Source: Candidatus Poribacteria bacterium
Lineage (GTDB): Bacteria; Poribacteria; WGA-4E; GCA-2687025
Length of the DNA stretch: 64,000 nt
Direction: 5' to 3'
Assembly (NCBI GenBank): GCA_028818695.1
Contig: JAPPNK010000025.1
Location: 99,018-163,017 of the forward strand
The notes under the pieces are model-generated. The model was not told where the DNA came from. It ran no database searches and saw only the letters and a list, made by a program, of their open reading frames with translations. Numbering within the stretch: the first letter of the stretch is position 1; each line of letters begins with the position of its first letter. Made by a program: the position numbers and the translations under genes. Positions 26,578-34,024 of this stretch are shown here, piece by piece.

Positions 26578-27404
26578 CAGTAGCTCCACGCTTCTTTGCT
26601 TAATTCGCCTGTGAAAACGACGCGGGCGTCTCCTTCCAAGCGAATATCGCTCGCCGCCCCGTCGTTCAGTTCAAAATGGACGATGAGATCGAATCCGCCC
26701 CGGACGCGCACCGTGACGGGCGGACGCGCCTTTCCGCGCAGGGCTGCCGTCACCGCCGAGGCGACGGCTCCCGTGCCGCACGCTAAGGTTTCATCTTCGA
26801 CGCCGCGCTCATAGGTTCGCGTCCGCAGGAGCTGTTCGCTCTCGACGCGGACAAAGTTGGCGTTGGCGCCCGCCTGTCCGAACGCTTCATGGTAACGCAT
26901 CTCGCGTCCCGCCGCCGGCACATCAACAGAATCGATCTCGTCCATGAAACGCACAGCATGCGGAACGCCTGTGTTGGCAAACGAGGCGACCGCCTCCCCC
27001 TCCGCCAGTTCCAACGGAAAATCTAGGCGTATGTCGCGCGGATCGCCGAGGCCGAGAAGCACATTGTCGCCTGCCATCTCCGCCGAATAGACGCCGGCAA
27101 GCGTCTCAAAATGCATTTTTTCGTCTGCGACGCCGTTCAAAAAGGCAAAGCGGGCGATGCATCGGGCGCCGTTGCCGCAGGTTTCCGCTTCGCCGCCGTC
27201 CGCGTTGAAATAGCGCATTCGAAAATCAGCTTCAGACGGATCCTCCGGCGATTCTACCAGCAGGAGGCCGTCCGCGCCGACCGACACGCGGCGGGAGCAT
27301 ATCTTCGCCACAAACTCGGCGGACGCTTCGATTTGACCGGCGCGGTTGTCAATGACGACAAAATCGTTGCCCGCGCCGCTCATCTTTGTGAATGAAATGG
27401 ACAT
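26577..27404 (-). CDS. dapF: Diaminopimelate epimerase
   Basis: 275 residues. Converts LL- to meso-diaminopimelate for lysine and peptidoglycan. Both catalytic cysteines are present: Cys76 in AETCGNGARC and Cys209 in ETLACGTGAVAS, with the start MSISFTKMSGAGNDFVVID typical of the family. Full length. AAGAGAG precedes the ATG inside the tail of lysA, from which it is separated by one base. Downstream it shares TGATG with the DtxR gene. Confidence 0.95.
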   Translation of the reverse strand: MSISFTKMSGAGNDFVVIDNRAGQIEASAEFVAKICSRRVSVGADGLLLVESPEDPSEADFRMRYFNADGGEAETCGNGARCIARFAFLNGVADEKMHFETLAGVYSAEMAGDNVLLGLGDPRDIRLDFPLELAEGEAVASFANTGVPHAVRFMDEIDSVDVPAAGREMRYHEAFGQAGANANFVRVESEQLLRTRTYERGVEDETLACGTGAVASAVTAALRGKARPPVTVRVRGGFDLIVHFELNDGAASDIRLEGDARVVFTGELSKEAWSY

Positions 27405-27405
27405 A

Positions 27406-28692
27406 TCAGCTCTCTTTTCCGTCTAGTAAGATTTCAGGGATTCGTTCGCCTCTCGTCAGATCGTCCAGCGTTTCGCGCTCGCGTATGAGCAGCGCCTCGC
27501 CGCCGATCGTCATCGCTTCTGCCGCTCTCGGTCTGGAATTGTAGTTGGAGGACATGACGAATCCGTATGCCCCCGCGCTGAAGATGGCGAGCGTTTCGCC
27601 CGCTTCCATGCGCGGTAGGGATCTGTCTTTCGCCAAAAAATCGCCCGATTCGCAGATCGGACCGACGACGTCCACCGTTTCGATCTCCCGTTCGCGCAGC
27701 TCCACCGGGCGTATCTCATGCCAGCTGCCGTAAAACGAGGGGCGGATCAGGTCGTTCATCGCGCCGTCGACGATGATGAATGTCTTATGGCCAGTCTCTT
27801 TTCGGTAAAGGACGCGGGCGCAGAGTATCCCAGAATTGCCGCTGATATACCGCCCTGGCTCCAGCGCCAGCCGGCATCCGACCTTCGCCGCGCCGTCCAT
27901 CATGACCCGCGCGTATTCGTTCAGGTCCAGCTCCGTTTCGTCTTTATAGACGATGGGCAGCCCGCCTCCCATATTCAGCAGGCGGAGCGAGCGCGACCCG
28001 TTATCCCGCAGCTTCGCAATGAGCGCGACCGCCTTGTCCATTGCGGATTCGTACGCCTCGATTGTTGTGACGGGGGAACCGAGATGGATATGCGCCCCGC
28101 ATACGTCCAGATGCGCATGGTTTTCCAGCTCCTTGAAGAGGCGCGGCGCGGCGTCTATGTCCACGCCGAATTTGACGCCTTTTTTTCCCGTCGTTGTGTG
28201 GCGGTGCGTCTTCGCGTCAACGTCGGGGTTGATGCGCAGCGTGATGGGAGCGCGCTTGCCCGCCTTTTCAGCGGCGCGTCCGACCGCATATGCTTCTGGA
28301 GCCGACTCGACCGCGAACGCCAAGATGCCGGCGTCAAGCGCCTCTGCGATCTCCGCCTCCGTTTTGCCGACGCCTGCGAAGACGATCTTTTGCGGATCGA
28401 CGCCGGCGGATAAGGCGCGGCGCAGCTCGCCGACGGAGACGATGTCGGCGCCCGCGCCCTCCTGCGCCAACGCCCGTATGACCGCTATGTTCGAGTTCGA
28501 CTTGACCGAGTAGCAGATGGTCGCGTCCACGCCTGAAAACGCCTCCCGCAGCCGTCGAAACCGACCTGTCAGCGCCGCATGGCTATAGATGTAAAGCGGG
28601 GTGCCGTACCGCTCGCATATCTCGGCGACCGGCGCGTCGTCGCAGTACAGCTCGCCGTTGCGGTAGGCAAAACCTTCGAACGCTTCTTTCAT
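27406..28692 (-). CDS. lysA: Diaminopimelate decarboxylase
   Basis: 428 residues. PLP enzyme giving L-lysine from meso-diaminopimelate. The PLP lysine is Lys64 (CYSVKSNSN), the phosphate region includes HIHLGSP and MGGGLPI, and the active-site CESGDFLAKDR from the second subunit is present near residue 345. The ATG follows a strong GGGAGGAG site, with a promoter at 28713-28742. First gene of an operon with dapF, the DtxR regulator, a DNA methyltransferase and the HRDC protein. Confidence 0.95.
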   Translation of the reverse strand: MKEAFEGFAYRNGELYCDDAPVAEICERYGTPLYIYSHAALTGRFRRLREAFSGVDATICYSVKSNSNIAVIRALAQEGAGADIVSVGELRRALSAGVDPQKIVFAGVGKTEAEIAEALDAGILAFAVESAPEAYAVGRAAEKAGKRAPITLRINPDVDAKTHRHTTTGKKGVKFGVDIDAAPRLFKELENHAHLDVCGAHIHLGSPVTTIEAYESAMDKAVALIAKLRDNGSRSLRLLNMGGGLPIVYKDETELDLNEYARVMMDGAAKVGCRLALEPGRYISGNSGILCARVLYRKETGHKTFIIVDGAMNDLIRPSFYGSWHEIRPVELREREIETVDVVGPICESGDFLAKDRSLPRMEAGETLAIFSAGAYGFVMSSNYNSRPRAAEAMTIGGEALLIRERETLDDLTRGERIPEILLDGKES

Positions 28693-28712
28693 ATAAACTC
28701 CTCCCAGATAAC

Positions 28713-28742
28713 TTTGTAGCGCGCCATGCGGCTTAAAGTCAA
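28713..28742 (-). promoter_or_regulatory. Sigma-70 promoter of the lysA operon
   Basis: On the minus strand: TTGACT (28742-28737), 18-bp spacer, TACAAA (28718-28713), then GGGAGGAG and the lysA ATG. Confidence 0.5.
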
Positions 28743-28760
28743 CCCTATCGGCTGCGCCTC

Positions 28761-29519
28761 CTACATCAAACTCATGAGACCTTCGGCGCCGGGCGGCGGG
28801 TTCTTTTCAAACGCCTCGCCGATCCAACGCGCGCCGGAAGGGCGCCCTGGATTGCGGTATGCATAGACGGCCGTCCAGCGGGTGGGACTGCCTTGCCGGC
28901 GCGGACTCACCGCATGGGCGGCGTGCGTCCACATAAGCGCGACCGTTCCCGCCGGCGCCGACAGCTCCTGAATCGACAGCGGTTCGCCCGTCTTCAGATG
29001 CGTTTTTCCCGCCAGCCAGCCGTTACGCAGGTCGTCGTCGTCGCGTCCATGGATGCGCGCGTCCCGAAACAGATGGCTCCCCGCCGACACCTTCAATCCC
29101 CCGTCCCCCGGCTCAAAGCCGTTCACATAAAAGAAGATGCGCACAAAGCCGAGGGACGGGTCGTCGTCGCTGTAAGCATGGCTGTGCCAGCCGATGCCGC
29201 CGTTGCCGCCGGGTCGGTTCAGCGCGACGCAATGATCGTAGCGGATGTTTTTGCCGAGGATGCGCCGCGCCAGTTCGAGCATCTGCGGATGAGCGATCAG
29301 GCTCGCAAGATACTCATTCCATTCGGCTGAATACCGCTGTGGATGGCGTTTTTCTTCGGGTCCCGTTTGCGCGCTCAGCTCTTGGACGCTGCGCAGCGCT
29401 TCTGTCATTTTCTCCTGCGCCGTCTTCGTCATGACGCCCGGCAGCAGATAATGGCCGTCATGATCCATCATCCGCTGTTCCCGTTCGCCAAACGCATACT
29501 GGTGAAAGATGCGCTCCAT
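28761..29519 (-). CDS. Phytanoyl-CoA dioxygenase (PhyH) family protein
   Basis: 252 residues, an Fe(II)/2-oxoglutarate dioxygenase fold (FVRIFFYVNGFEPGDGGLKV and SAGSHLFRD are the family's core strands; MWTHAAHAVSPRRQ carries the distal His and the oxoglutarate Arg follows in RWTAVYAYR). The proximal iron motif, usually HxD, reads WHSHAYSDDDP (His112, His114), so the acidic ligand may be replaced or supplied by a nearby Asp. GGAGCG precedes the ATG. PhyH-family genes are known to be abundant in Poribacteria. The substrate is unknown. Confidence 0.8.
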   Translation of the reverse strand: MERIFHQYAFGEREQRMMDHDGHYLLPGVMTKTAQEKMTEALRSVQELSAQTGPEEKRHPQRYSAEWNEYLASLIAHPQMLELARRILGKNIRYDHCVALNRPGGNGGIGWHSHAYSDDDPSLGFVRIFFYVNGFEPGDGGLKVSAGSHLFRDARIHGRDDDDLRNGWLAGKTHLKTGEPLSIQELSAPAGTVALMWTHAAHAVSPRRQGSPTRWTAVYAYRNPGRPSGARWIGEAFEKNPPPGAEGLMSLM

Positions 29520-29665
29520 CGCTTTCGCTCCAATGCCGATTTTTGTTATTGTAAAACTCTTTTGGACAGAGCGCGAGTCCTTCCGTTGTCGGCGTCGTAT
29601 CGAAAGAACCCATGCTGTCCAAATTCTATTCGCGCGATGCCATCGCCTTCAGGCGCTGCCTTTTC

Positions 29666-29694
29666 TTGACTCCTGCATCGGCATGCCGCATGAT
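29666..29694 (+). promoter_or_regulatory. Promoter of the first tRNA-Leu
   Basis: TTGACT (29666-29671), 17-bp spacer, CATGAT (29689-29694), 19 bp before the tRNA. The same arrangement is repeated before the second tRNA. Confidence 0.55.
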
Positions 29695-29713
29695 ATTTAC
29701 GCTCATAAAGGCT

Positions 29714-29796
29714 GCCCCCGTGGCGGAATTGGTATACGCGGCAGGATGAGGACCTGTGCTTCTTTAAGCGTGTTGGTTCGAATCCAACCGGGGGCA
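29714..29796 (+). tRNA. tRNA-Leu (anticodon GAG), copy 1
   Basis: 83 nt. The acceptor stem GCCCCCG pairs with CGGGGGC, the T arm has GGTTCGAATCC, and a long variable arm (GCTTCTTTAAGC region) marks a class II tRNA. The anticodon loop ATGAGGA places GAG at 29748-29750. CCA is not encoded in full. Confidence 0.9.
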
Positions 29797-29902
29797 TCCA
29801 TCCTTCTCCCTAGACAACCCCCTCCGCTTTGCGCTTCTTCAATGCATACGAGGCTGCGCGCCCGTGTCTTGACAACCTTAAAGAGAGAGCCGCGATCTAT
29901 TC

Positions 29903-29931
29903 TTGACTCTTGCATCGGCATGCCGTATGAT
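29903..29931 (+). promoter_or_regulatory. Promoter of the second tRNA-Leu
   Basis: TTGACT (29903-29908), 17-bp spacer, TATGAT (29926-29931); the -10 box is nearer consensus than in copy 1. Confidence 0.6.
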
Positions 29932-29950
29932 ACTTACGCTCGCAACGGCT

Positions 29951-30032
29951 GCCCCCGTGGCGGAATTGGCATACGCGGCAGGTTGAGGGCCTGTGCTCTC
30001 TGAGCGTGTTGGTTCGAATCCAACCGGGGGCA
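29951..30032 (+). tRNA. tRNA-Leu (anticodon GAG), copy 2
   Basis: 82 nt. Same stems as copy 1; the anticodon loop is TTGAGGG with GAG at 29985-29987, and the variable arm is GCTCTCTGAGC, a better-paired version. Differences lie in loops and in the D region. Confidence 0.9.
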
Positions 30033-30102
30033 TCCATCTTTCCGCCCTAGCCCCGCCCTTCGCCTTGCGTCTCTTCAATGCGTACGAAATGCGTATGAGG
30101 CT

Positions 30103-30594
30103 ATGCGCGCTCTTGTGTTGATCGTCTTTCTCGTCTGCTTGTTGAACGGCTGCGCTGTGTTTGCGCCATCGCCGCTGAGCGCGAACTATGCGCTCGAAAA
30201 GGGAGCCGCCGCCGAATGGCATTGGAAAGACACGGTTCAACCTGCGCCGGCGCTGATCGACGGCGACTTAAAAACGGAAGGCGAAACCTCGCGCGAAATA
30301 CAGATACGCCTCCCCTCGCCGCGCTCCATCCATAAAGTGCGCGTTCTCGGCTCCAACTACAAAGACGCCGTTCTTTACATCGGCGGACGCGGGGACGGCG
30401 ATTGGAAGATGGTCGGCAGGGTCGATGAGAACCGCAGCGGCGTCATCGAGTGGACATTCAAATCGTCCCGCGCCGACCGCATACGGCTCCGCATCAGCAA
30501 CACCGCAGACGACCGGCTCAGCGCAGGGAAATTGATACCCGGCAAGCCGATCGCGGCAGAAATCGAAATCTACGGCTTTCAGAGCGGAAAATAG
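30103..30594 (+). CDS. Lipoprotein with discoidin-like (F5/8 type C) fold
   Basis: 163 residues. A lipoprotein signal (LIVFLVCLLNGC, lipobox LNGC with Cys17) anchors it to a membrane. The mature part has the pattern of F5/8 type C sandwiches: DGDLKTEGETSREIQIRLP, then IHKVRVLGSNYKDAVLYIG and RADRIRLRISNT. Probably binds a surface sugar or ligand; the exact family is unsure. Its start lies at the end of the duplicated tRNA unit, so its 5' region may have been captured. The stop touches the next ATG without a gap. Confidence 0.6.
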   Translation: MRALVLIVFLVCLLNGCAVFAPSPLSANYALEKGAAAEWHWKDTVQPAPALIDGDLKTEGETSREIQIRLPSPRSIHKVRVLGSNYKDAVLYIGGRGDGDWKMVGRVDENRSGVIEWTFKSSRADRIRLRISNTADDRLSAGKLIPGKPIAAEIEIYGFQSGK

Positions 30595-31764
30595 ATGGGA
30601 ATCTACGACGACCTTAAACTCAAAACAGTGATCAATGGAGACGCGACGCTCACAACGCTCGGCGGTTCGCTCATGCCGATGCCCGTCATCCGCGCGATGA
30701 TGGAGGCGGCGCGCTCCTATGTGGATCTGCGGGAGATGCAGGCGCGCGTCGGGGAGCAAATCGCGCAGATGACAGGCAACGAGGCAGCCTTTGTGACGAC
30801 AGGGGCGGCGGCAGGCATCTATCTCGCCGCTGCCGCATGCATGGCGGGCGAGGACCCTGAAAAAGCGTCTCGGCTGCCGGATACAGCCGGCATGAAAAAC
30901 GAATTTATCGTTCAAAAACCGGCTGTCACGGAGCATGACCATCTATTGAGGCGCGCCGGCGGAAAAATCGTCTCCGTTGGAACTCCCGAAAAGGCAGATC
31001 TGAGCGACCTTCAAGACGCTTTCACGCGGAAGACGGCAGCCCTTTTCCTTGCGCCTAAAGGCGACGGACCCCCTGGAACGGCGCCGATAAAAGAAGCGAT
31101 TGAAGCGGCGAAAGAAGCGGGCATACGTGTCATTGTGGACGCGGCGGCGCAGCTTCCGCCGTACGCGAACCTGTGGAGATTCACCGTCGATTACGGCGCG
31201 GACGCCGCCATCTTCAGCGGAGGAAAAGGGCTGCGCGGACCGCAATCGACCGGCGTTCTTCTCGGCAAACCGGACATCATGCGGGCGTGCGCCTTTCACT
31301 CAAGCCCAAACCCGCGCATCGGGCGGACGCTCAAGGTCGGCAAAGAGGAGCTGGCGGGCATCTGGGCGGCTGTGCGCGAGTATATCCTGATGGATCACGA
31401 TCAGCTCGAGCAGCAGTACGAAGAGCAGGTGAGGCGCGTCGTTGAAGCGTTTCAGGATGTTGAAGGCGTTGAGGCGGAGCGCGATTTCCCGTCCGAAGCG
31501 GGTCAGCCGATGCCGCGCGCGCTCATCCGCATTGATCAGGCGGCGCTGGGTCTTTCAAATCGGGATGTGTTGGCGGAGCTGCGCAGCGAGTCGCCGCCGA
31601 TCATGCTCGCGGCAGGACCGGGCAACGGCGTCTATGTGAACCCGCAAACGCTCCGCGTCGGCGAAGAGCAGATCGTGGCGAACAGGCTGCGGCGGATACT
31701 GCTGACGCGGCGCATCCGCCGACTGACGCAATCGCGCTCAGATGACGATATTCCGGTTATCTGA
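30595..31764 (+). CDS. SelA/DgaE-like PLP-dependent enzyme
   Basis: 389 residues of fold type I. The N-terminal signature INGDATLTTLGGSLMPMPVI and YVDLREMQARVG, then AAFVTTGAAAGIYLAAAACM, are those of the selenocysteine synthase SelA/D-glucosaminate-6-phosphate ammonia-lyase group. The PLP lysine is Lys211 in FSGGKGLRGPQSTG, and VIVDAAAQLPP holds the pyridine-ring Asp. Not selA itself: the SelA N-terminal domain is missing. Likely a lyase or transferase on an amino-sugar or amino acid. Overlaps the next gene by 23 bp. Confidence 0.75.
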   Translation: MGIYDDLKLKTVINGDATLTTLGGSLMPMPVIRAMMEAARSYVDLREMQARVGEQIAQMTGNEAAFVTTGAAAGIYLAAAACMAGEDPEKASRLPDTAGMKNEFIVQKPAVTEHDHLLRRAGGKIVSVGTPEKADLSDLQDAFTRKTAALFLAPKGDGPPGTAPIKEAIEAAKEAGIRVIVDAAAQLPPYANLWRFTVDYGADAAIFSGGKGLRGPQSTGVLLGKPDIMRACAFHSSPNPRIGRTLKVGKEELAGIWAAVREYILMDHDQLEQQYEEQVRRVVEAFQDVEGVEAERDFPSEAGQPMPRALIRIDQAALGLSNRDVLAELRSESPPIMLAAGPGNGVYVNPQTLRVGEEQIVANRLRRILLTRRIRRLTQSRSDDDIPVI

Positions 31765-32473
31765 ACCGAAGCGGAGAGCGGACTGCGCGGACGCCGTCGA
31801 CGCCGTGGACTTGACCGGGCCGCCGCGAATCGCGCTCGTGCGCCGCGTCCGTCAGGAGCCGCCGAAGCGGATTGGAGCGCTCGCGGCGTCGTTCAATCCT
31901 CCCACCAAGGCGCATTTGAAAATGGCTGAAATTGCGCACACGGAGAGCGGATGCGGCGAGATCCTCATGGAGCTCGCTAAGGCGAACGTCGACAAAAAAA
32001 CGGAGCATGCGCCTCTCCACGAACGGCTCATGATGCTTGACCTGATGGCGCAGGGGCGCGACTGGATGTCGATCGGCGTCGGATCGCATGGGCGGTTCAT
32101 CGACAAAACCGCCGCCATACGCGAGCTGTATCCGGCGTCGGACATCGTGTTCATCGTCGGGTACGACACCTTCATCCGCGTGTTTGACGAGAAGTATTAC
32201 GACGATCGGGACGCCGAGCTGGACGCTCTCTTTAGCGCGGCGGCTTTTCTATGCGCAAACAGGCTGGACGACGGGGTTGAAGCGGTTGAAACGCTGCTCA
32301 GCCGGCCGGAGAACAGGCGTTTTCGCGGCGCCGTCCAGACGATGCGCCTGCCCCAGAAATACGCCGATATGTCCTCCAGTTCGGCGAGGCTGCACGCGGG
32401 CAGCCGCAAGGCGATGGAGGAACTGACGCCGAAGGTGGCGGACTATATCCGCCGGCGGAATTTATACCGTTAG
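31742..32473 (+). CDS. Nicotinamide-nucleotide adenylyltransferase-like nucleotidyltransferase
   Basis: 243 residues. After about 40 non-conserved residues comes the nucleotidyltransferase motif GALAASFNPPTKAHLKMAE, a variant of GxFxPxHxGH, and near the C-terminus MSSSSARLHAG, which corresponds to ISSTxxR. VFIVGYDTFIRVFDEKYY resembles the eukaryote-type NMN/NaMN adenylyltransferases more than bacterial NadD. It should transfer AMP or CMP to a phosphorylated substrate, perhaps making NAD. Overlaps the PLP-enzyme gene; no separate ribosome site is obvious. Confidence 0.65.
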   Translation: MTIFRLSEPKRRADCADAVDAVDLTGPPRIALVRRVRQEPPKRIGALAASFNPPTKAHLKMAEIAHTESGCGEILMELAKANVDKKTEHAPLHERLMMLDLMAQGRDWMSIGVGSHGRFIDKTAAIRELYPASDIVFIVGYDTFIRVFDEKYYDDRDAELDALFSAAAFLCANRLDDGVEAVETLLSRPENRRFRGAVQTMRLPQKYADMSSSSARLHAGSRKAMEELTPKVADYIRRRNLYR

Positions 32474-32474
32474 G

Positions 32475-33815
32475 TTATGAAAGTCGGCGCAAAGCGGTGA
32501 ACCGCCGCCGCATTCGGCGCGAATCGCGCGATGTCGGTATGCGCGGATTTTCGATCGTTCTGTCTTCGGGGCGCGCAAAGATCTTGAAAAAATCGAAGCG
32601 CGTGATCGTTGGGGACATGTTGCCCGGACACAACGCATGCAGACCGACAAAGACCGTTTCGGGCATGCTCATGAACCTTGACCCGCAGCTGATCCAGTCG
32701 ACGCCGTTGGAGCTTGCGGAGGCGCGGAATTCGTTGCCGGAGCGTTCTAAGCGTAGATACACATGGCTGGAGCCTCGAAGCCCCTCGCTGCGCCCGATGA
32801 GTCCAGCGCCCCGAAACGAATGCTGCTCAAAACGTACATCTCCTTTGAAGTCATGGTCGTCCGCTGTCCGCTCAAGGGCTAGAAAGTTGCCGTCGTCATA
32901 CCAGACGAGGAGGCCTCCGTGCGGTCTGCTGTCGCGCGTGACCTGGATGCGCGTTTCAATCGAAAAATCGCCTGCGACGGGCTGAATCAGTCGGGGCGCG
33001 TCAAAGTTTTCTCCGCGCCGCAGGTCTTGCCCCGCCTGAGCGCGCAGGATGAGCCACCCTTGCCGTTCTTTCCATTCTCCGTCTTCGCGCGGGTCGACCC
33101 ATTCCCAGTTTTCATGCAGGCGCGTTCCGTCAAATTCGTCCTGAAACACGACGCTCGTAAACTCCGTCGAGCTTGTCCAGCCCTCGATTTTCATGGAGCC
33201 GACCGATTGTACGGCGGTTTGCGGAAGCGCGCGCATGTCCGGTATCTCATAGACCGAATCGCGCTGCGACAGCTCCACCGAGACAGGTTCTCCCTCAAAG
33301 TCGACGGCTGGATACAGCTGGATGCGGCAGCCGATGGGGGGGCAGTCAGGACCTTTCATGATGCGCATGGAGCGAACCTCGTTAGCGAATCGCGCCGTCA
33401 TCTGCGGCTCATCGCGCACGACGACCGTCTTTCGTCCGCCGAAGTTCAACTCCGAGTAAAGCTCAATCACCGCCGGCGCGCCGCCCCATACGGGACCGTC
33501 CGAGCGGCTCTCGGAGCGCACCGCGATGGAGGAGATCACATTTCCGAAGTTGTAAGAGAACTGATGAAGCGACTGGTAGTAGCCCGGTCCTAAGGCGAGG
33601 CGCCTGCCCTTGAAATCGCGGTCCTCAAAGAAGAGCGCTTTTTGGCTTGCGCCAGGGGCGTAGCCCGGACCTTTGTAGATTCGGACGGAGGAGATGTTGT
33701 CGTTGAATCCGATGGCGCGCGTGTCCGGTATGTCTTCAATGACGACGCCGCGCAGCCCCCGGTACCATGAATACTGAAACACCTCAATCACTAAGCGAGG
33801 CATGTTAAAACGCAT
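32475..33815 (-). CDS. Beta/gamma-crystallin and DUF1349-like protein
   Basis: 446 residues. The first half has crystallin-like Greek-key repeats (VIEVFQYSWYRGLRGVVIED, KALFFEDRDFKGRRLALGPG, IELYSELNFGGRKTVVV, IQLYPAVDFEGEPVSVEL), often calcium-binding. The C-terminal 200 residues (FDGTRLHENWEWVDP, GGLLVWYDDGNFLALERT, RFDFFKIFA) match the concanavalin-like DUF1349 domain that binds sugars. No signal peptide is visible. AAGGAG lies seven bases before the ATG at 33815. Probable role in binding glycans; unproven. Confidence 0.7.
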   Translation of the reverse strand: MRFNMPRLVIEVFQYSWYRGLRGVVIEDIPDTRAIGFNDNISSVRIYKGPGYAPGASQKALFFEDRDFKGRRLALGPGYYQSLHQFSYNFGNVISSIAVRSESRSDGPVWGGAPAVIELYSELNFGGRKTVVVRDEPQMTARFANEVRSMRIMKGPDCPPIGCRIQLYPAVDFEGEPVSVELSQRDSVYEIPDMRALPQTAVQSVGSMKIEGWTSSTEFTSVVFQDEFDGTRLHENWEWVDPREDGEWKERQGWLILRAQAGQDLRRGENFDAPRLIQPVAGDFSIETRIQVTRDSRPHGGLLVWYDDGNFLALERTADDHDFKGDVRFEQHSFRGAGLIGRSEGLRGSSHVYLRLERSGNEFRASASSNGVDWISCGSRFMSMPETVFVGLHALCPGNMSPTITRFDFFKIFARPEDRTIENPRIPTSRDSRRMRRRFTALRRLS

Positions 33816-33856
33816 TCGCCCGCTCCTTGTCCGTTATGCTCTGACCTTAGCGCTTT

Positions 33857-33992
33857 AGTTGGGACATTCGCCTGGGCGAACGCAGACGGCTTCTGCGGCG
33901 CCTCTGGATTCCCGCTTTCGCGGGAATGACGGCCTGGTTGGCGGCGCCTTTTTCCCATAAATAAAGCGATCATTCGTTCAAATGTCCCAACT
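33857..33992. repeat. MITE-like element, family 1, copy A
   Basis: 136 bp bounded by the 12-bp inverted repeat AGTTGGGACATT / AATGTCCCAACT, with a central hairpin (33908-33927) of ATTCCCGC..GCGGGAAT type. It is non-coding and matches copy B at 47999-48134 along its whole length. Similarity continues some 15 bp outside the inverted repeats, so the exact ends are uncertain. It fills the gap between the crystallin gene and alaS. Confidence 0.75.
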
Positions 33993-34024
33993 TACGCATG
34001 AGGTCGGTTATGCTCCGTTGACGT

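Larger units (their letters stand above)
29662..30110. repeat. Tandem duplication of a promoter-plus-tRNA-Leu unit
   Basis: Two direct copies of about 205 bp (29662-29866 and about 29899-30110) include the promoter, the tRNA and its 3' flank (CTTCAATGC.TACGA..). Copy 2 ends within the start of the lipoprotein gene at 30103. Confidence 0.65.

Noticed and set aside
33880-33935. Palindromic repeats as CRISPR repeats
   Set aside because: Copies are kilobases apart, each embedded in a longer MITE-like element, with no spacer array and no cas genes.
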